The notes under the pieces: generated by a model
The model's database searches: none
Told to the model about the DNA's origin: nothing
Seen by the model: the letters and a program-made list of their open reading frames with translations, nothing else
NCBI RefSeq assembly: GCF_040250305.1
Contig: NZ_CP158190.1
Coordinates: 5,054,001 to 5,118,000 of the forward strand
Reading direction: 5' to 3'
DNA from: Peribacillus frigoritolerans
Lineage (GTDB): Bacteria; Bacillota; Bacilli; Bacillales; DSM-1321
DNA length: 64,000 nucleotides
Translations under genes and position numbers: made by a program
In this document: piece after piece, positions 45,751-58,143 of the stretch
Numbering within the stretch: position 1 is the first letter of the stretch
Layout of the letters: the number at the start of each line of letters is the position of its first letter

Positions 45751-46500
45751 GTGTTCCGAAAAAGATTTCGACCGAAGAAATTCCGAAAAAAGGGGCCTCT
45801 TCCCACCAGGAAAGTATTTCTCTATTCATTTATCCTGTTCATCATATCAAGCATCATGACTCTTTGGTACGTGGACAAATCAATCGAACCCGTGATCATG
45901 AGTGTAGCCGAATATGAAATCAAACGGATTGCAACGGAAACGATTCATGAATCGGTTGATGAGAATATAGCCAAGGTTGATATGAACAAAATCATCACCA
46001 ACAATAAGGGTGGTAAGGACTCCAGTTCCTCCTATAGCTTCAATCCGGTCATATACAGTGAATTGCGGGCTAACATAACGAAGGACATTCAAAAGAAACT
46101 TGGCATCAAACAGGGAAACCCTTTTAAAACAGGTTCAGCAAAAATAAATGATGAACAATATAAAAGTGTGGTCTATTATATACCATTTGGTGTTGTAACC
46201 GGGAATAATCTCCTTTCCAATTACGGACCAGAAATCCCAGTGAAAATGTCAGTCATCGGGAATGTTGAATCGGATTTGAGGACAAAACTGACAAACGCAG
46301 GCATCAATAATGTTTATTATGAATTGATTGTGGATTTTGATGTCAATATTCAAATCGTCATCCCCTCTTTCACGAAGGAGACCAAGGTGAGTCAGGAAGT
46401 GACAGTCGGAAGTCTGCTGATCGAGGGTGATGTTCCAAGTTATTTTAGTAATGGAAACGGTTCGGTGGCACCTGCGATCATGAAGGAAAACAAGGAATGA
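45751..46500 (+). CDS. yunB: Sporulation protein YunB
   Basis: A 249-aa protein with a basic N-terminus (FRKRFRPKKFRKKGPLPTRK), a single membrane anchor (VFLYSFILFIISSIMTLWYV), and an external domain: IKRIATETIHESVDENI, GVVTGNNLLSNYGPEIPVKM and TKVSQEVTVGSLLIEGDVPSYF. It is a conserved sporulation protein in Bacillus; the molecular role is unclear. GTG at 45751 has AAAGGGGG about 7 bases upstream. Confidence 0.9.
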   Translation: MFRKRFRPKKFRKKGPLPTRKVFLYSFILFIISSIMTLWYVDKSIEPVIMSVAEYEIKRIATETIHESVDENIAKVDMNKIITNNKGGKDSSSSYSFNPVIYSELRANITKDIQKKLGIKQGNPFKTGSAKINDEQYKSVVYYIPFGVVTGNNLLSNYGPEIPVKMSVIGNVESDLRTKLTNAGINNVYYELIVDFDVNIQIVIPSFTKETKVSQEVTVGSLLIEGDVPSYFSNGNGSVAPAIMKENKE

Positions 46501-46502
46501 CA

Positions 46503-46534
46503 AAACCAGCTTATCCTTGAAGTTAGGCTGGTTC
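46503..46534. terminator. Hairpin between yunB and the HD-GYP gene
   Basis: AACCAGC and GCTGGTT pair around a 16-nt loop followed by CTTGTAT on the plus strand. The end of the convergent HD-GYP gene lies within it. The T-tract is weak. Confidence 0.55.
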
Positions 46535-47620
46535 TTGTATATTGAGACATTTCATGATAAGCAAATGCAGGTTTTTATTTAAGTCCACTTCATAGGGCTC
46601 TTTTATCTGCTCCCCATCTTCTTCCAGTATCCTTATCATGGGGCGGTCTCCAATCCCCTCATTTTGAGCGGATACTATTCCTTTCCTACCATCATTCAAT
46701 TCTACTGATAGACCATTAGGATAAATGGCAACCGCCCTGCGGAAAGCCTCGATGATCGTATTGTCGAACTTTTTCCCGACTCCGGCATAAAGGACTTCCA
46801 AACCCTGATGCGGCAGCATGGCTTTACGGTAAACCCGATTGGAAGTCACGGCATCAAACACATCGGCAACGGCAATGATCTTGCCGAAATAATGGATTTC
46901 ATCCCCCTTTATCCCACGGGGATATCCAGAGCCATCTAACCTTTCATGATGCTGATAGGCACAATTCGCAACTAAAAGTGAAACGGTATGAACATTTTTG
47001 ATTAGATGAAATCCGTAATCGGCATGTTTTTGGATTTGTTCAAACTCCTTTTCCGTCAGTTTGCCGGGTTTACGGAGGATTTCCAAAGGCACGAGCATTT
47101 TGCCGACATCATGTAAAATCGCCCCCAGCCCAAGAATTTCGAGATTCTTATTATTGATATTCAATTCCATCCCGATCGCCAGGGTATATAAGGTCACATT
47201 GAAGGAATGCGTAAAGATATAGTCATCGTATGTATAAACGTCGGCCAATAAAGTCATTAACTCTTTATTCCTTTTCAGCTCGTCCATGATGTTCCGGACT
47301 ATTTGAGTGAACTTGACGTTAGCCTGCTCTATCGTGAATGATCCATCAAAGTTCATTTTGTTTTTCATGTCCAGGAAAGTGGTTTCAATCGTATTAATGG
47401 CTTCTCTTCTAAGTTTCCCGGACACTGGGGGCATTGGAATGATATCATCCGTCCTGGAATCTTGAATGTAAACAAAGGGTATATTAAGGGACACCAGTCG
47501 ATTGATCATTTTCTGCGTTAATGTAAGACCCTCGCACAATAGCACATGGCCCCGCTCATTATAGATGTTTTTACCGAGCCTTGCTCCAGGGCTTAGGGAC
47601 TTTGTAATAGCTAGCCTCAT
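46523..47620 (-). CDS. HD-GYP domain protein (c-di-GMP phosphodiesterase-like)
   Basis: A 365-aa protein. The N-terminal region (MRLAITKSLSPGARLGKNIY, NRLVSLNIPFVYIQDSR) is a DUF3391-like domain. The HD-GYP domain has FTHSFNVTLYTLAIGM, GAILHDVGKMLVP, QHHERLDGSGYPRG, and VADVFDAVTSNRVYRKAM, so HD and GYP motifs are complete. A C-terminal beta-strand extension follows (VELNDGRKGIVSAQNEGIGDRP). It probably hydrolyses a cyclic dinucleotide. ATG at 47620 has GGGG 7 bases upstream. No GGDEF or EAL gene is nearby. Confidence 0.88.
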   Translation of the reverse strand: MRLAITKSLSPGARLGKNIYNERGHVLLCEGLTLTQKMINRLVSLNIPFVYIQDSRTDDIIPMPPVSGKLRREAINTIETTFLDMKNKMNFDGSFTIEQANVKFTQIVRNIMDELKRNKELMTLLADVYTYDDYIFTHSFNVTLYTLAIGMELNINNKNLEILGLGAILHDVGKMLVPLEILRKPGKLTEKEFEQIQKHADYGFHLIKNVHTVSLLVANCAYQHHERLDGSGYPRGIKGDEIHYFGKIIAVADVFDAVTSNRVYRKAMLPHQGLEVLYAGVGKKFDNTIIEAFRRAVAIYPNGLSVELNDGRKGIVSAQNEGIGDRPMIRILEEDGEQIKEPYEVDLNKNLHLLIMKCLNIQEPA

Positions 47621-47795
47621 ACCTGTACCCCATCTCCCCATTCAATATTTGTAAATCAAACCGTTTCTTTCCTTTATAAAGATTATCGGAAAAAATTTTG
47701 ATAAATGAATCTGTTTGAATATATTTATTGAAAAAATATCAGCATTTGCATATAAATAAATAAGGCCCCCTTCTGAAAAAAGAAAGCCCGCTTTT

Positions 47796-48098
47796 TCAAA
47801 TCATTTTGATTAATGCCTCTTTACCAATCATTCCTGGATGAATGCCCTTTTCCACAGCCTCCCAGGTAACCGATTCAAGCGGCGCTTCCAATAACTCTTC
47901 AATCGATTTAACTCCTGTGGCCCTCCCTGCAAGGATTTTACGATCTCTCAATTTATCGTTCAGCAGTCCAACATCTAACGCACCGCACATTATATACCCT
48001 TTTTCGGACGCGACAGCAAGTAAATTCGTTTTCGGCAGTCGGACAGAAATGGCTAGGAATGTATGATTATCAAGAATTATTGGGATCATGTTAATCAA
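47796..48098 (-). CDS. yunC: YunC-like DUF1805 protein
   Basis: A 100-aa protein of the DUF1805/YunC family: TNLLAVASEKGYIMCGALDVGLLNDKLRDRKILAGRATGVKSIEELLEAP. The function is unknown. The start is TTG at 48098 with AGGGGCG about 8 bases upstream. It follows yunD by 61 bases in the same direction. Confidence 0.83.
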   Translation of the reverse strand: MINMIPIILDNHTFLAISVRLPKTNLLAVASEKGYIMCGALDVGLLNDKLRDRKILAGRATGVKSIEELLEAPLESVTWEAVEKGIHPGMIGKEALIKMI

Positions 48099-48159
48099 TT
48101 GGTTTCGCCCCTTCCTTCCCCATACTTTATGAAAAAAAGGGCAAAACCGTGATTTCGTA

Positions 48160-49545
48160 TCAGGGGTTAGTGTGTATTTTTTTCAGCTTCCATAAAAGGA
48201 TATCCCGTAAGAATTCCGGCAGTAAGTATTCCTTGCGATTGGAGCGATGGATACTTGGAAAGAAGTGCCCGAACGTGAACATATCAGGTATTGCCAATTT
48301 ATAGGACTTATCCGCCTGCAGTTTCTCTCCTTTTATAAGGATCCCTTTTACGATTCCATTCTCCATTTCGTTAAATTCAATTTGATCATAATGCATGACT
48401 CCCATGATTTTTCCGCGGAAACCGAAACCTTTCACCTGAATATGAGGCCACTCTTCATTTCTCGATTGCATTAAGATTTCCTTTAATTCATTCCCATCGA
48501 CTTCAACGACGCAAGGATTGATGGGATGTGGGCAGATTCTGTGAATATCCCCTTTTGTGACAGGTCCCTTCGGAAGCCCCTCGAGCAGAAGACCTGCATT
48601 CAAAAAGGAACAATCCGCCTGACTCCACTCCCTTAGGGCCTCCCCAAGGATTTCCGTCAAAGGACTTCGTTTGAACCAATCATTATCCAGTGCCATCGGT
48701 AAGTCCACAGCAACCTGTTTTAGCGTTTCCCCCCCGGCCTGGTATATCTCTTCAATCCATGACCGTTCATTCTCCAATTCCCAAAAGTCATTGGTATCAT
48801 AAAGAATGGCTCTCTTCTGGCTAATTTTCTTTTCCTGATTGACGGTCATTTCCACCTGCCCAACAAAGAAGCCATATTTCCCTGCACCGCAAAGGAGTGT
48901 GTCATTGATCAATTTACCTTGGTGGAGGATGTGGTGGGTATGCGCGCCAAGTATGATGTCAATCTCCGGAAAGTCCTCTGCCATCCTCTCATCATCATGG
49001 ATGCCCAGGTGGGAAAGGATGATGATTACATCCGCCTCTGTTTTGACCCTTTCAAGCTGTGCCTTTAACTCCACGAATGGTTCTGTTATTTCCCAGCCCA
49101 TCGCAGAGTAAAACTTTTGAAAAAAGGCTGTCAAACCTATCATCGCGATCTTGGTGCCTTTTACCGTTGTATGTATCCAATATGGCAGCGCCCATTCCGG
49201 CCTTTCATTATCACCGTAATAAATATTGGCTGCCAAGACCTTGAACCTTGCATGATCATATAAGGAGTCCAACGCATCATGAGGTAAAGTGATCCCTTCA
49301 TTATTGCCGATGGTCACATATTGGTAGCCCGCTTCATTAAGCAGTTCAATATTTCCTTTACCCAACGTACCTTCTGTATATGGGTGCCAGCGGTCCACAT
49401 GATCGCCTATATCCAGTATGATCGCTTCTTCTCCCGTTTCTTGATGAAGTTGTCTTCTTTCTTTAAGAAACTTATCAATACGAGGCCAATTCTCAAAATG
49501 ACTATGGAGATCATTGGTGTGATATAAATGAATGATTTCTGACAT
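48160..49545 (-). CDS. yunD: Bifunctional metallophosphatase/5'-nucleotidase (YunD)
   Basis: A 461-aa member of the UshA/CpdB family without a signal peptide, so cytoplasmic. Metal motifs: LYHTNDLHSHFE, ILDIGDHVDRW, TIGNNEG, LSHLGIHDD and LGAHTHHILHQG. The C-terminal nucleotide-binding domain starts at about residue 290. YunD homologues act on nucleotides or other small phosphates; specificity is not known. ATG at 49545 (or the adjacent ATG at 49548) has GGAGG just upstream. It forms an operon with yunE and perhaps yunC. Confidence 0.88.
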   Translation of the reverse strand: MSEIIHLYHTNDLHSHFENWPRIDKFLKERRQLHQETGEEAIILDIGDHVDRWHPYTEGTLGKGNIELLNEAGYQYVTIGNNEGITLPHDALDSLYDHARFKVLAANIYYGDNERPEWALPYWIHTTVKGTKIAMIGLTAFFQKFYSAMGWEITEPFVELKAQLERVKTEADVIIILSHLGIHDDERMAEDFPEIDIILGAHTHHILHQGKLINDTLLCGAGKYGFFVGQVEMTVNQEKKISQKRAILYDTNDFWELENERSWIEEIYQAGGETLKQVAVDLPMALDNDWFKRSPLTEILGEALREWSQADCSFLNAGLLLEGLPKGPVTKGDIHRICPHPINPCVVEVDGNELKEILMQSRNEEWPHIQVKGFGFRGKIMGVMHYDQIEFNEMENGIVKGILIKGEKLQADKSYKLAIPDMFTFGHFFPSIHRSNRKEYLLPEFLRDILLWKLKKIHTNP

Positions 49546-49561
49546 CATTTTCCCTCCTCGT

Positions 49562-50389
49562 TTATCCTGTAATGCCTTGGTATATAAGACGTAAACCAAT
49601 GATTATCAGCACTATTTTCAACATATTTTCCAGCGACGCACTCTTTAGGCGCGTATTGATGAATGCGCCCAATTTAGCACCGAACCATGCACCCGGAATC
49701 AGGGCAAAAGCATATGGCCAATTTACATTTCCAAGGGAAATATGGGTAATCGAATTAGTGATGGATGATAAAAATACCATGAACATCGAAGTCGCTACAG
49801 CCATATGCGGAGGGAAGAAGAAAAGAAGCATCATGACGGGAACCATCAAGGCCCCACCGCCAATTCCAAATAATCCGGAGCTGAATCCCACGACAAAGGA
49901 AATCAATACAGCTAACACGGGGTGATAACCATAAGAAAATGAATGTCCATTTTCAGTTTCATACGTTTTCACTATTTTCCCTTTTCCAGGCTTGAAAAGC
50001 ATTGGCTTCAAACGATTTTTCACTAATAGCACAATGGCCATGAAAACCATGAAAATACCAAAGTACAATGAAAAAGCTTCGGCGTTAAGGTTTTTATTCA
50101 CATATGCCCCCATTATTCCACCAGGCGCACTGCCAATAAAAAAGATTAAGCCGGCCTTATAATCCACCACTTTATGTTTTAAATAAGATAAAGTCGAAGA
50201 TAAGCCGGTAAAAATCATGATTACGGTTGAAACACCAACGGCGACCTGTGGAGTCAGCTCATCGATAATATTTGTAGATGTACCTAAATATAAAAGGGAA
50301 GGCACAATGATGATGCCGCCGCCCAGACCGACAAGAGCGCCGATTGATCCCGCTAATAATCCAATACCCACTAATACTAACCATACCAT
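49562..50389 (-). CDS. yunE: TauE/SafE family anion exporter (YunE)
   Basis: A 275-aa membrane protein with about eight helices and the duplicated family motif: GSIGALVGLGGGIIIVPSLLYLG near the N-terminus and GFSSGLFGIGGGALMVPVMMLLF in the second half. The family exports sulfite or organosulfonates. It ends 16 bases before yunD starts. Confidence 0.87.
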   Translation of the reverse strand: MVWLVLVGIGLLAGSIGALVGLGGGIIIVPSLLYLGTSTNIIDELTPQVAVGVSTVIMIFTGLSSTLSYLKHKVVDYKAGLIFFIGSAPGGIMGAYVNKNLNAEAFSLYFGIFMVFMAIVLLVKNRLKPMLFKPGKGKIVKTYETENGHSFSYGYHPVLAVLISFVVGFSSGLFGIGGGALMVPVMMLLFFFPPHMAVATSMFMVFLSSITNSITHISLGNVNWPYAFALIPGAWFGAKLGAFINTRLKSASLENMLKIVLIIIGLRLIYQGITG

Positions 50390-50473
50390 GTAGAAATCCG
50401 CCTTTACCTGTTTGTGAGGATATAACCTCTACTAGTTGTCACAATATCTCTTTATTTAATTATATATATCCTC

Positions 50474-51322
50474 TTAAAACAAACCAAGCTGCTTAGGAGC
50501 CAGTCCTTCATATTCTATACCAAGCAGCTCAATCATTTGTTTGGCATTATCAGCGGCATCTCCGCCTGAATTATTATTGAACAGGATATATATATCCTTG
50601 GATTCCTTTTCCAATATCCTGATTTTCTCCACCCATTCAGTCAATTCCTGCTGATTATATCGATATAAGTACCTGACCTCACGCCAATTATCACCCGAAG
50701 AAGGCCTTTGCCAACCATGCAGGTTACGGCCATGAAAGCGTACCAGGGTTTTATCTTTATCCATGGCCTGCAGAACGACAGGAATGGATCCCTCTCCAGC
50801 CTGCGGCTCATCGCATACAGTATGGATCCAGCCTTCCTTTTCGATAAAATCCAAAGTTTGCTGAACTACGTTGGGCCTGTACCAGCTTTGATTCCGGAAC
50901 TCTATGGCAACTGGAATATCGCCCATTTCAGCTTTGCACCATCGCAGGTAATTGACATTTTCACGTTTACAATCAAACCATGGTGGAAACTGAAATAAGA
51001 CCATCGCGAGCTTTCCGGACTTCTGATAAGCTTCCAGAGAGTCGCAAAATGCCTTGAACATTTCCTTCTTACTTTCAAATGGAATTTCCCCACGTTGATG
51101 TCCCGTCATCCCCTGATAAGCTTTAACGACAAATTGAAAGGATGCAGGCGTCTCGGACACCCACTTTTCACTATTCCGTTTTGGCTGAACCGCATAAAAC
51201 GAAGCATCTACCTCCACAACAGGAAAATGGGCTCCATACTCTTTCAATTTATCACGCTGGGACACACCGCCATCATACAAACTATCATGATCGCCCCAAC
51301 CAGTCACCCCAACATAAATCAT
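50474..51322 (-). CDS. yunF: DUF72 (YecE-like) family protein YunF
   Basis: A 282-aa TIM-barrel protein of the DUF72 family: IYVGVTGWGDHDSLY, HFPVVEVDASFYAVQP, VLFQFPPWFD, VAIEFRNQSWY, LVRFHGRNLHGW and DIYILFNNNSGGDAADNA. The role is unclear. ATG at 51322 is chosen with AAAGGGG 9 bases upstream. Confidence 0.87.
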   Translation of the reverse strand: MIYVGVTGWGDHDSLYDGGVSQRDKLKEYGAHFPVVEVDASFYAVQPKRNSEKWVSETPASFQFVVKAYQGMTGHQRGEIPFESKKEMFKAFCDSLEAYQKSGKLAMVLFQFPPWFDCKRENVNYLRWCKAEMGDIPVAIEFRNQSWYRPNVVQQTLDFIEKEGWIHTVCDEPQAGEGSIPVVLQAMDKDKTLVRFHGRNLHGWQRPSSGDNWREVRYLYRYNQQELTEWVEKIRILEKESKDIYILFNNNSGGDAADNAKQMIELLGIEYEGLAPKQLGLF

Positions 51323-51426
51323 CTGTATCATCCCCTTTTGGACAGGCTTCCCATACTATATTTTTACCCTGTATAATCGCATATACACTTGGTGTAATAC
51401 CGAAAAACATCACTTCAAAAACTAAA

Positions 51427-51456
51427 GAACCTGCCAAGTCTCCCCGGCAGGCTTTT
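51427..51456. terminator. Orphan hairpin CCTGCC/GGCAGG
   Basis: CCTGCC (51430-51435) and GGCAGG (51446-51451) pair, followed by CTTTTATA on the plus strand. No gene on the plus strand reads into it, so it may be a relic terminator. The rest of 51323-51671 shows no supported gene. Confidence 0.5.
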
Positions 51457-51671
51457 ATATGAATGGTTATGCTATATTCGACTAATAGGCATGCCACCCG
51501 GTCATTCTTCGATGGAGCCTTCCGTATCGAGGTTGATCGATTGAAGCTTACAATCTTTTAAGGCTTTATTTTTAGTCTAATGATAATACTCTTTTCAGGA
51601 TGCATCAAGTTTTATGAATTATGCTCCATATGGCACAATTTCTAAGTGTTGACCAATAAAGATAAAATGCT

Positions 51672-52238
51672 TCATCCTAGCCTATTGTATTTCACTAAAT
51701 TTTCCAGGTAGAATTGAAAATAATAATCATGTATATTCTCTTCAAACTCTGCCGTTCCATGGAACAGCTTCGCCCCCACTATTAACGAATTAAGATATCC
51801 ATCCAGATAATCACATCTAGCTTTCACCTTACTTTCAGAAACATAATGTCCATCTTTACTTTCAAGAACAATATCGATTCTCCTGCCTTCATGTTCATCG
51901 ATAATCATTTGATTATAATTTTGATCAAGCCAGTTTTTTTTCATTTTACTTTTTTTAAGTGGGTAGCGTCGATTGTCCTGCCGTTGTTCTTCATGAAATT
52001 TTAGTTCATGAGGCAGGAAAACTTTTTTCAACACATCACTATCACATATTTTGAGGCAAAGAAATATCTTCTCATAATCAAAATGCTCATCCCTTGGCAA
52101 ATCAAGAATTTCCGCTTTACTGAATTCCACTGCCTTAAACTTTTGCTTCACCCTAGTTACAATCTCTTCTTTATTAAAAACCAAGTGTTGTTTATTTTTT
52201 AAGTACTTTTTATAAATCTCCTCGTAATTAAAATTCAT
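51672..52238 (-). CDS. Hypothetical protein, probable immunity protein
   Basis: A 188-aa soluble, highly charged protein that I cannot assign to a family. Lys/Glu/Asp-rich helices dominate: MNFNYEEIYKKYLKNKQH, VTRVKQKFKAVEFSKAEIL, IIDEHEGRRIDIVLESKDGHYVSESKVKARCDYLDGYLNSLIVGAKL. It lies 17 bases downstream of a truncated toxin-like C-terminus on the same strand, the usual order of toxin then immunity gene in polymorphic toxin loci, and in a visibly AT-rich stretch between yunF and sufB. GGGGGGAG precedes the ATG at 52238. Function as an immunity protein is inferred from context only. Confidence 0.55.
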   Translation of the reverse strand: MNFNYEEIYKKYLKNKQHLVFNKEEIVTRVKQKFKAVEFSKAEILDLPRDEHFDYEKIFLCLKICDSDVLKKVFLPHELKFHEEQRQDNRRYPLKKSKMKKNWLDQNYNQMIIDEHEGRRIDIVLESKDGHYVSESKVKARCDYLDGYLNSLIVGAKLFHGTAEFEENIHDYYFQFYLENLVKYNRLG

Positions 52239-52255
52239 AACACTCCCCCCATCAT

Positions 52256-52450
52256 TTAACAGGTCCCCCCATAAAAAGCATGAGCATTTGGTGTTTTTTT
52301 ATAGGGATGCCAATGCAAATAATAACCTTTTTTAGGTTTACCACCCATCTTATCCACTTCTGCAAAAGGCTTACCTGAAGGATTAGCGCCTTGTGCTACA
52401 CCTTGTGCTTGATTACTTGAGACTGACCATGTATCTTTTTTAGATTTCAT
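52256..52450 (-). pseudogene. Truncated polymorphic-toxin C-terminal tip
   Basis: A 64-codon frame ending GKPFAEVDKMGGKPKKGYYL, then HWHPYKKTPNAHAFYGGTC. The compact His-rich block HWHPYK...NAHAFYG resembles the C-terminal nuclease-like tips of LXG/RHS-type toxins. There is no ribosome site before its ATG and an in-frame TAA stands a few codons upstream, so the N-terminal delivery region is missing. It may be an orphan toxin cassette left by recombination. Family assignment is by resemblance only. Confidence 0.5.
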
Positions 52451-52842
52451 TTTTTTGTAAAATTAACCAAAATCCAAGTACTTTAAGTTTATATTTTCTA
52501 CAATAAATATTCAATTGGCATTATTAATGTATTAATTACATAAAAACAACAATTAATATTCAAAGAAAATATATAATTTTATAAAAAATAGCAACAAAGC
52601 TCTTATTCATATATTTCTAAGTGAAGTTAAGCGGACTCGAACATCTACGGTTCCTTAATATGTGTAGGACTTAGTACTAAAATAATTGAATTTACTTCAA
52701 GCATGCTTTTAAATATAGCGAACAAAATAAAAGAAGACGAACAATAAAGTTCGTCTTCTTTACTAGAAGGTAATCTGAATCTGCACCAATGGTACACTTC
52801 AAAATTACCTGGTTTAATTTTTCATCAACATCTTACAGCTTA
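52451..52842. other. AT-rich intergenic stretch upstream of the toxin remnant
   Basis: About 390 bases, very AT-rich between 52490 and 52620, with no supported gene. It contains the sufB terminator at 52727-52765. The GTTCGAGTCC string (minus strand, about 52633) is discussed as rejected. Confidence 0.5.
52727..52765. terminator. Terminator of the suf operon
   Basis: AAGAAGACGAAC (52731-52742) pairs with GTTCGTCTTCTT (52749-52760) around AATAAA. T-rich flanks lie on the minus strand about 80 bases after the sufB stop. Confidence 0.82.
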
Positions 52843-54240
52843 TTATCCGATGGAGCCTTCCATTTCGAACTTGATCAGACGGTTCATTTCAACCGCATAT
52901 TCCATTGGAAGTTCTTTTGTAAATGGTTCGATGAAGCCCATTACGATCATTTCCGTTGCTTCTTGCTCAGAAATTCCGCGGCTCATCAAGTAGAACAATT
53001 GTTCTTCAGATACTTTGGAAACCTTCGCTTCGTGTTCAAGGGAAATGTTATCATTCAAGATTTCATTGTAAGGGATCGTATCAGATGTAGACTGATTATC
53101 CATGATTAATGTATCACATTCAATGTTGGAACGAGCTCCATCCGCTTTACGTCCGAAATGAACGATACCACGGTATGTTACTTTACCGCCCTGTTTAGAA
53201 ATTGATTTTGATACAATCGTTGAAGATGTATTTGGCGCTAGGTGAATCATTTTCGCTCCAGCGTCTTGGTGTTGGCCTTTGCCGGCAATGGCAATCGATA
53301 ATGTCATACCGCGAGCGCCTTCACCTTTTAAGATGACAGCAGGATATTTCATTGTCAATTTGGAACCGATGTTACCATCAATCCATTCCATTGTTGCGTT
53401 AGCGTCACAAACCGCACGTTTCGTAACCAGGTTAAACACGTTGTTTGCCCAGTTTTGGATCGTCGTGTAACGGCAGTAAGCATCTTTCTTGATGACGATT
53501 TCAACAACCGCACTATGAAGGGAGTTAGTTGTATAAACAGGAGCTGTACAACCTTCTACATAGTGAACGGATGCGCCTTCATCAACAATGATTAGCGTAC
53601 GTTCGAATTGCCCCATGTTTTCAGAGTTGATCCGGAAATAAGCTTGAAGCGGAGTATCCACTTTAACGCCTTTCGGTACATAGATGAATGATCCACCTGA
53701 CCAAACTGCCGAGTTCAATGCCGAGAATTTATTGTCAGTAGGCGGGATCGTTTTTCCAAAATGCTCACGGAAGATATCTTCATTTTCACGAAGTGCTGAG
53801 TCCGTATCTTTAAACACGATACCCAAGTCTTCCAATTCCACTTTCATGCTATGGTAAACCACTTCAGATTCATATTGGGCAGATACACCGGCAAGGTATT
53901 TTTGTTCGGCTTCAGGAATTCCCAATTTATCAAAAGTCTGTTTGATTTCATCAGGAACTTCATCCCAAGACTTCTCTGATTTCTCTGATGGCTTAACATA
54001 GTATGTGATTTCATCAAAGTTCAGGCTCTGCATGTCGCCGCCCCATTGAGGCATTGGCATGTTGTAAAAATGCTCCAATGATTTCAAACGGAAATCAAGC
54101 ATCCATTGCGGTTCATCCTTCATTCGAGAGATTTCTTCCACGATTTCTTTTGTCAGACCACGCTTTGAACGGAAGATGGAAACATCTTTATCCGCAAAGC
54201 CATATTTATAATCGCCGATATCAGGCATTTTCTTTGCCAT
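52843..54240 (-). CDS. sufB: Fe-S assembly scaffold SufB
   Basis: A 465-aa beta-helix scaffold protein that assembles Fe-S clusters with SufC and SufD. It shows [47 protein letters not shown] (conserved Cys) and [24 protein letters not shown]. Last gene of sufCDSUB. GGAGG lies about 9-12 bases before the ATG. The 55-base gap to sufU holds no terminator. Confidence 0.96.
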   Translation of the reverse strand: MAKKMPDIGDYKYGFADKDVSIFRSKRGLTKEIVEEISRMKDEPQWMLDFRLKSLEHFYNMPMPQWGGDMQSLNFDEITYYVKPSEKSEKSWDEVPDEIKQTFDKLGIPEAEQKYLAGVSAQYESEVVYHSMKVELEDLGIVFKDTDSALRENEDIFREHFGKTIPPTDNKFSALNSAVWSGGSFIYVPKGVKVDTPLQAYFRINSENMGQFERTLIIVDEGASVHYVEGCTAPVYTTNSLHSAVVEIVIKKDAYCRYTTIQNWANNVFNLVTKRAVCDANATMEWIDGNIGSKLTMKYPAVILKGEGARGMTLSIAIAGKGQHQDAGAKMIHLAPNTSSTIVSKSISKQGGKVTYRGIVHFGRKADGARSNIECDTLIMDNQSTSDTIPYNEILNDNISLEHEAKVSKVSEEQLFYLMSRGISEQEATEMIVMGFIEPFTKELPMEYAVEMNRLIKFEMEGSIG

Positions 54241-54295
54241 AGCTCGTATTCCTCCATTTCAAATGGCTGAATTACAACAGCTCATTTTAATTTAA

Positions 54296-57244
<2,949 letters not shown>

Positions 57245-57259
57245 TGCAAATCCTCCTAC

Positions 57260-58045
57260 TTACGCTTCTTCGCCAACAGTTTCGTCTTCAATGCCCAATT
57301 CTTGTTTAATCCAGTCATAACCTTCCGCTTCCAAGCGGGCAGCAAGTTCAGGACCGCCTGATTTTACGACACGTCCTTGCATCATTACATGTACAAAATC
57401 AGGAGTGATGTAATTTAATAGACGTTGGTAGTGAGTGATGATCAAGCATCCAAAGTCTTCTCCGCGCATTTCGTTGATTCCTTTTGAAACGACTTTAAGT
57501 GCATCGATATCTAGACCTGAATCAATCTCATCCAAGATTGCAATTTTAGGTTGGATCATCATTAATTGAAGAATCTCGTTGCGTTTTTTCTCTCCGCCTG
57601 AGAAACCTTCATTCAAATAGCGTTGCGCCATATCTTCATCCATTTCAAGGAATTCCATTTTTTTGTCCATTTGACGGATGAATTTCATCAATGAAATTTC
57701 ATCGCCTTCTTCACGGCGTGCGTTAATGGAAGAACGTAAGAAGTCTGCGTTTGTAACACCGCTGATTTCACTTGGATATTGCATAGCTAGGAATAGACCG
57801 ACACGAGCGCGCTCGTCTACTTCCATCTCCAAAACATCTTCACCATCGAATGTGATGCTTCCGCTAGTTACCTCATATTTAGGGTGACCCATGATTGCTG
57901 ATGATAAAGTGGATTTACCAGTTCCATTTGGTCCCATGATCGCATGGATTTCTCCACCTTTAACTTCAAGGTTTACCCCTTTTAAAATCTCTTTGCCTTC
58001 AATTGATACGTGAAGATCTTTAACCGTTAATGTAGAAGCTGACAT
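57260..58045 (-). CDS. sufC: SufC ATPase
   Basis: A 261-aa ABC-type ATPase energising the SufBCD scaffold. Walker A is IMGPNGTGKSTLSSAIMG, signature motif LNEGFSGGEKKRNEILQ, Walker B with Glu in PKIAILDEIDSGLDIDAL, and the H-loop ITHYQRLL. ATG at 58045 has CGGAGG about 7 bases upstream; nine in-frame codons upstream were dropped. First gene of the operon. Confidence 0.96.
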   Translation of the reverse strand: MSASTLTVKDLHVSIEGKEILKGVNLEVKGGEIHAIMGPNGTGKSTLSSAIMGHPKYEVTSGSITFDGEDVLEMEVDERARVGLFLAMQYPSEISGVTNADFLRSSINARREEGDEISLMKFIRQMDKKMEFLEMDEDMAQRYLNEGFSGGEKKRNEILQLMMIQPKIAILDEIDSGLDIDALKVVSKGINEMRGEDFGCLIITHYQRLLNYITPDFVHVMMQGRVVKSGGPELAARLEAEGYDWIKQELGIEDETVGEEA

Positions 58046-58105
58046 AATAATACCTCCGTGAACTAATTCCAATTTTATTACCAGAAAGTAAAGATTACTT
58101 TCATT

Positions 58106-58143
58106 ACTATAATTTACGTAAAAGCATTCTCACTTTATTCTCA
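58106..58143 (-). promoter_or_regulatory. Candidate suf promoter with tandem TGAGAAT sites
   Basis: On the minus strand two TGAGAAT heptamers (58137-58143 and 58126-58132) are spaced exactly 11 bases start to start. TATAGT (58106-58111) lies at the -10 position 17 bases downstream of the -35 region, which the repeats overlap. The heptamer resembles Fur half-sites. The regulator is inferred; no protein was identified. The remainder of 58144-58496 shows no gene. Confidence 0.45.

Noticed and set aside
51285..51497. A 70-aa minus-strand frame overlapping the start of yunF
   Set aside because: It overlaps the yunF start, contains the terminator-like hairpin, and has no convincing ribosome site.
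52620..52660. GTTCGAGTCC on the minus strand, resembling a tRNA T-arm and possible attachment-site remnant
   Set aside because: The flanking bases do not form a T-stem or acceptor stem, no CCA-like end is present, and no matching copy was seen in the window. A ten-base match is too short to support a tRNA fragment.
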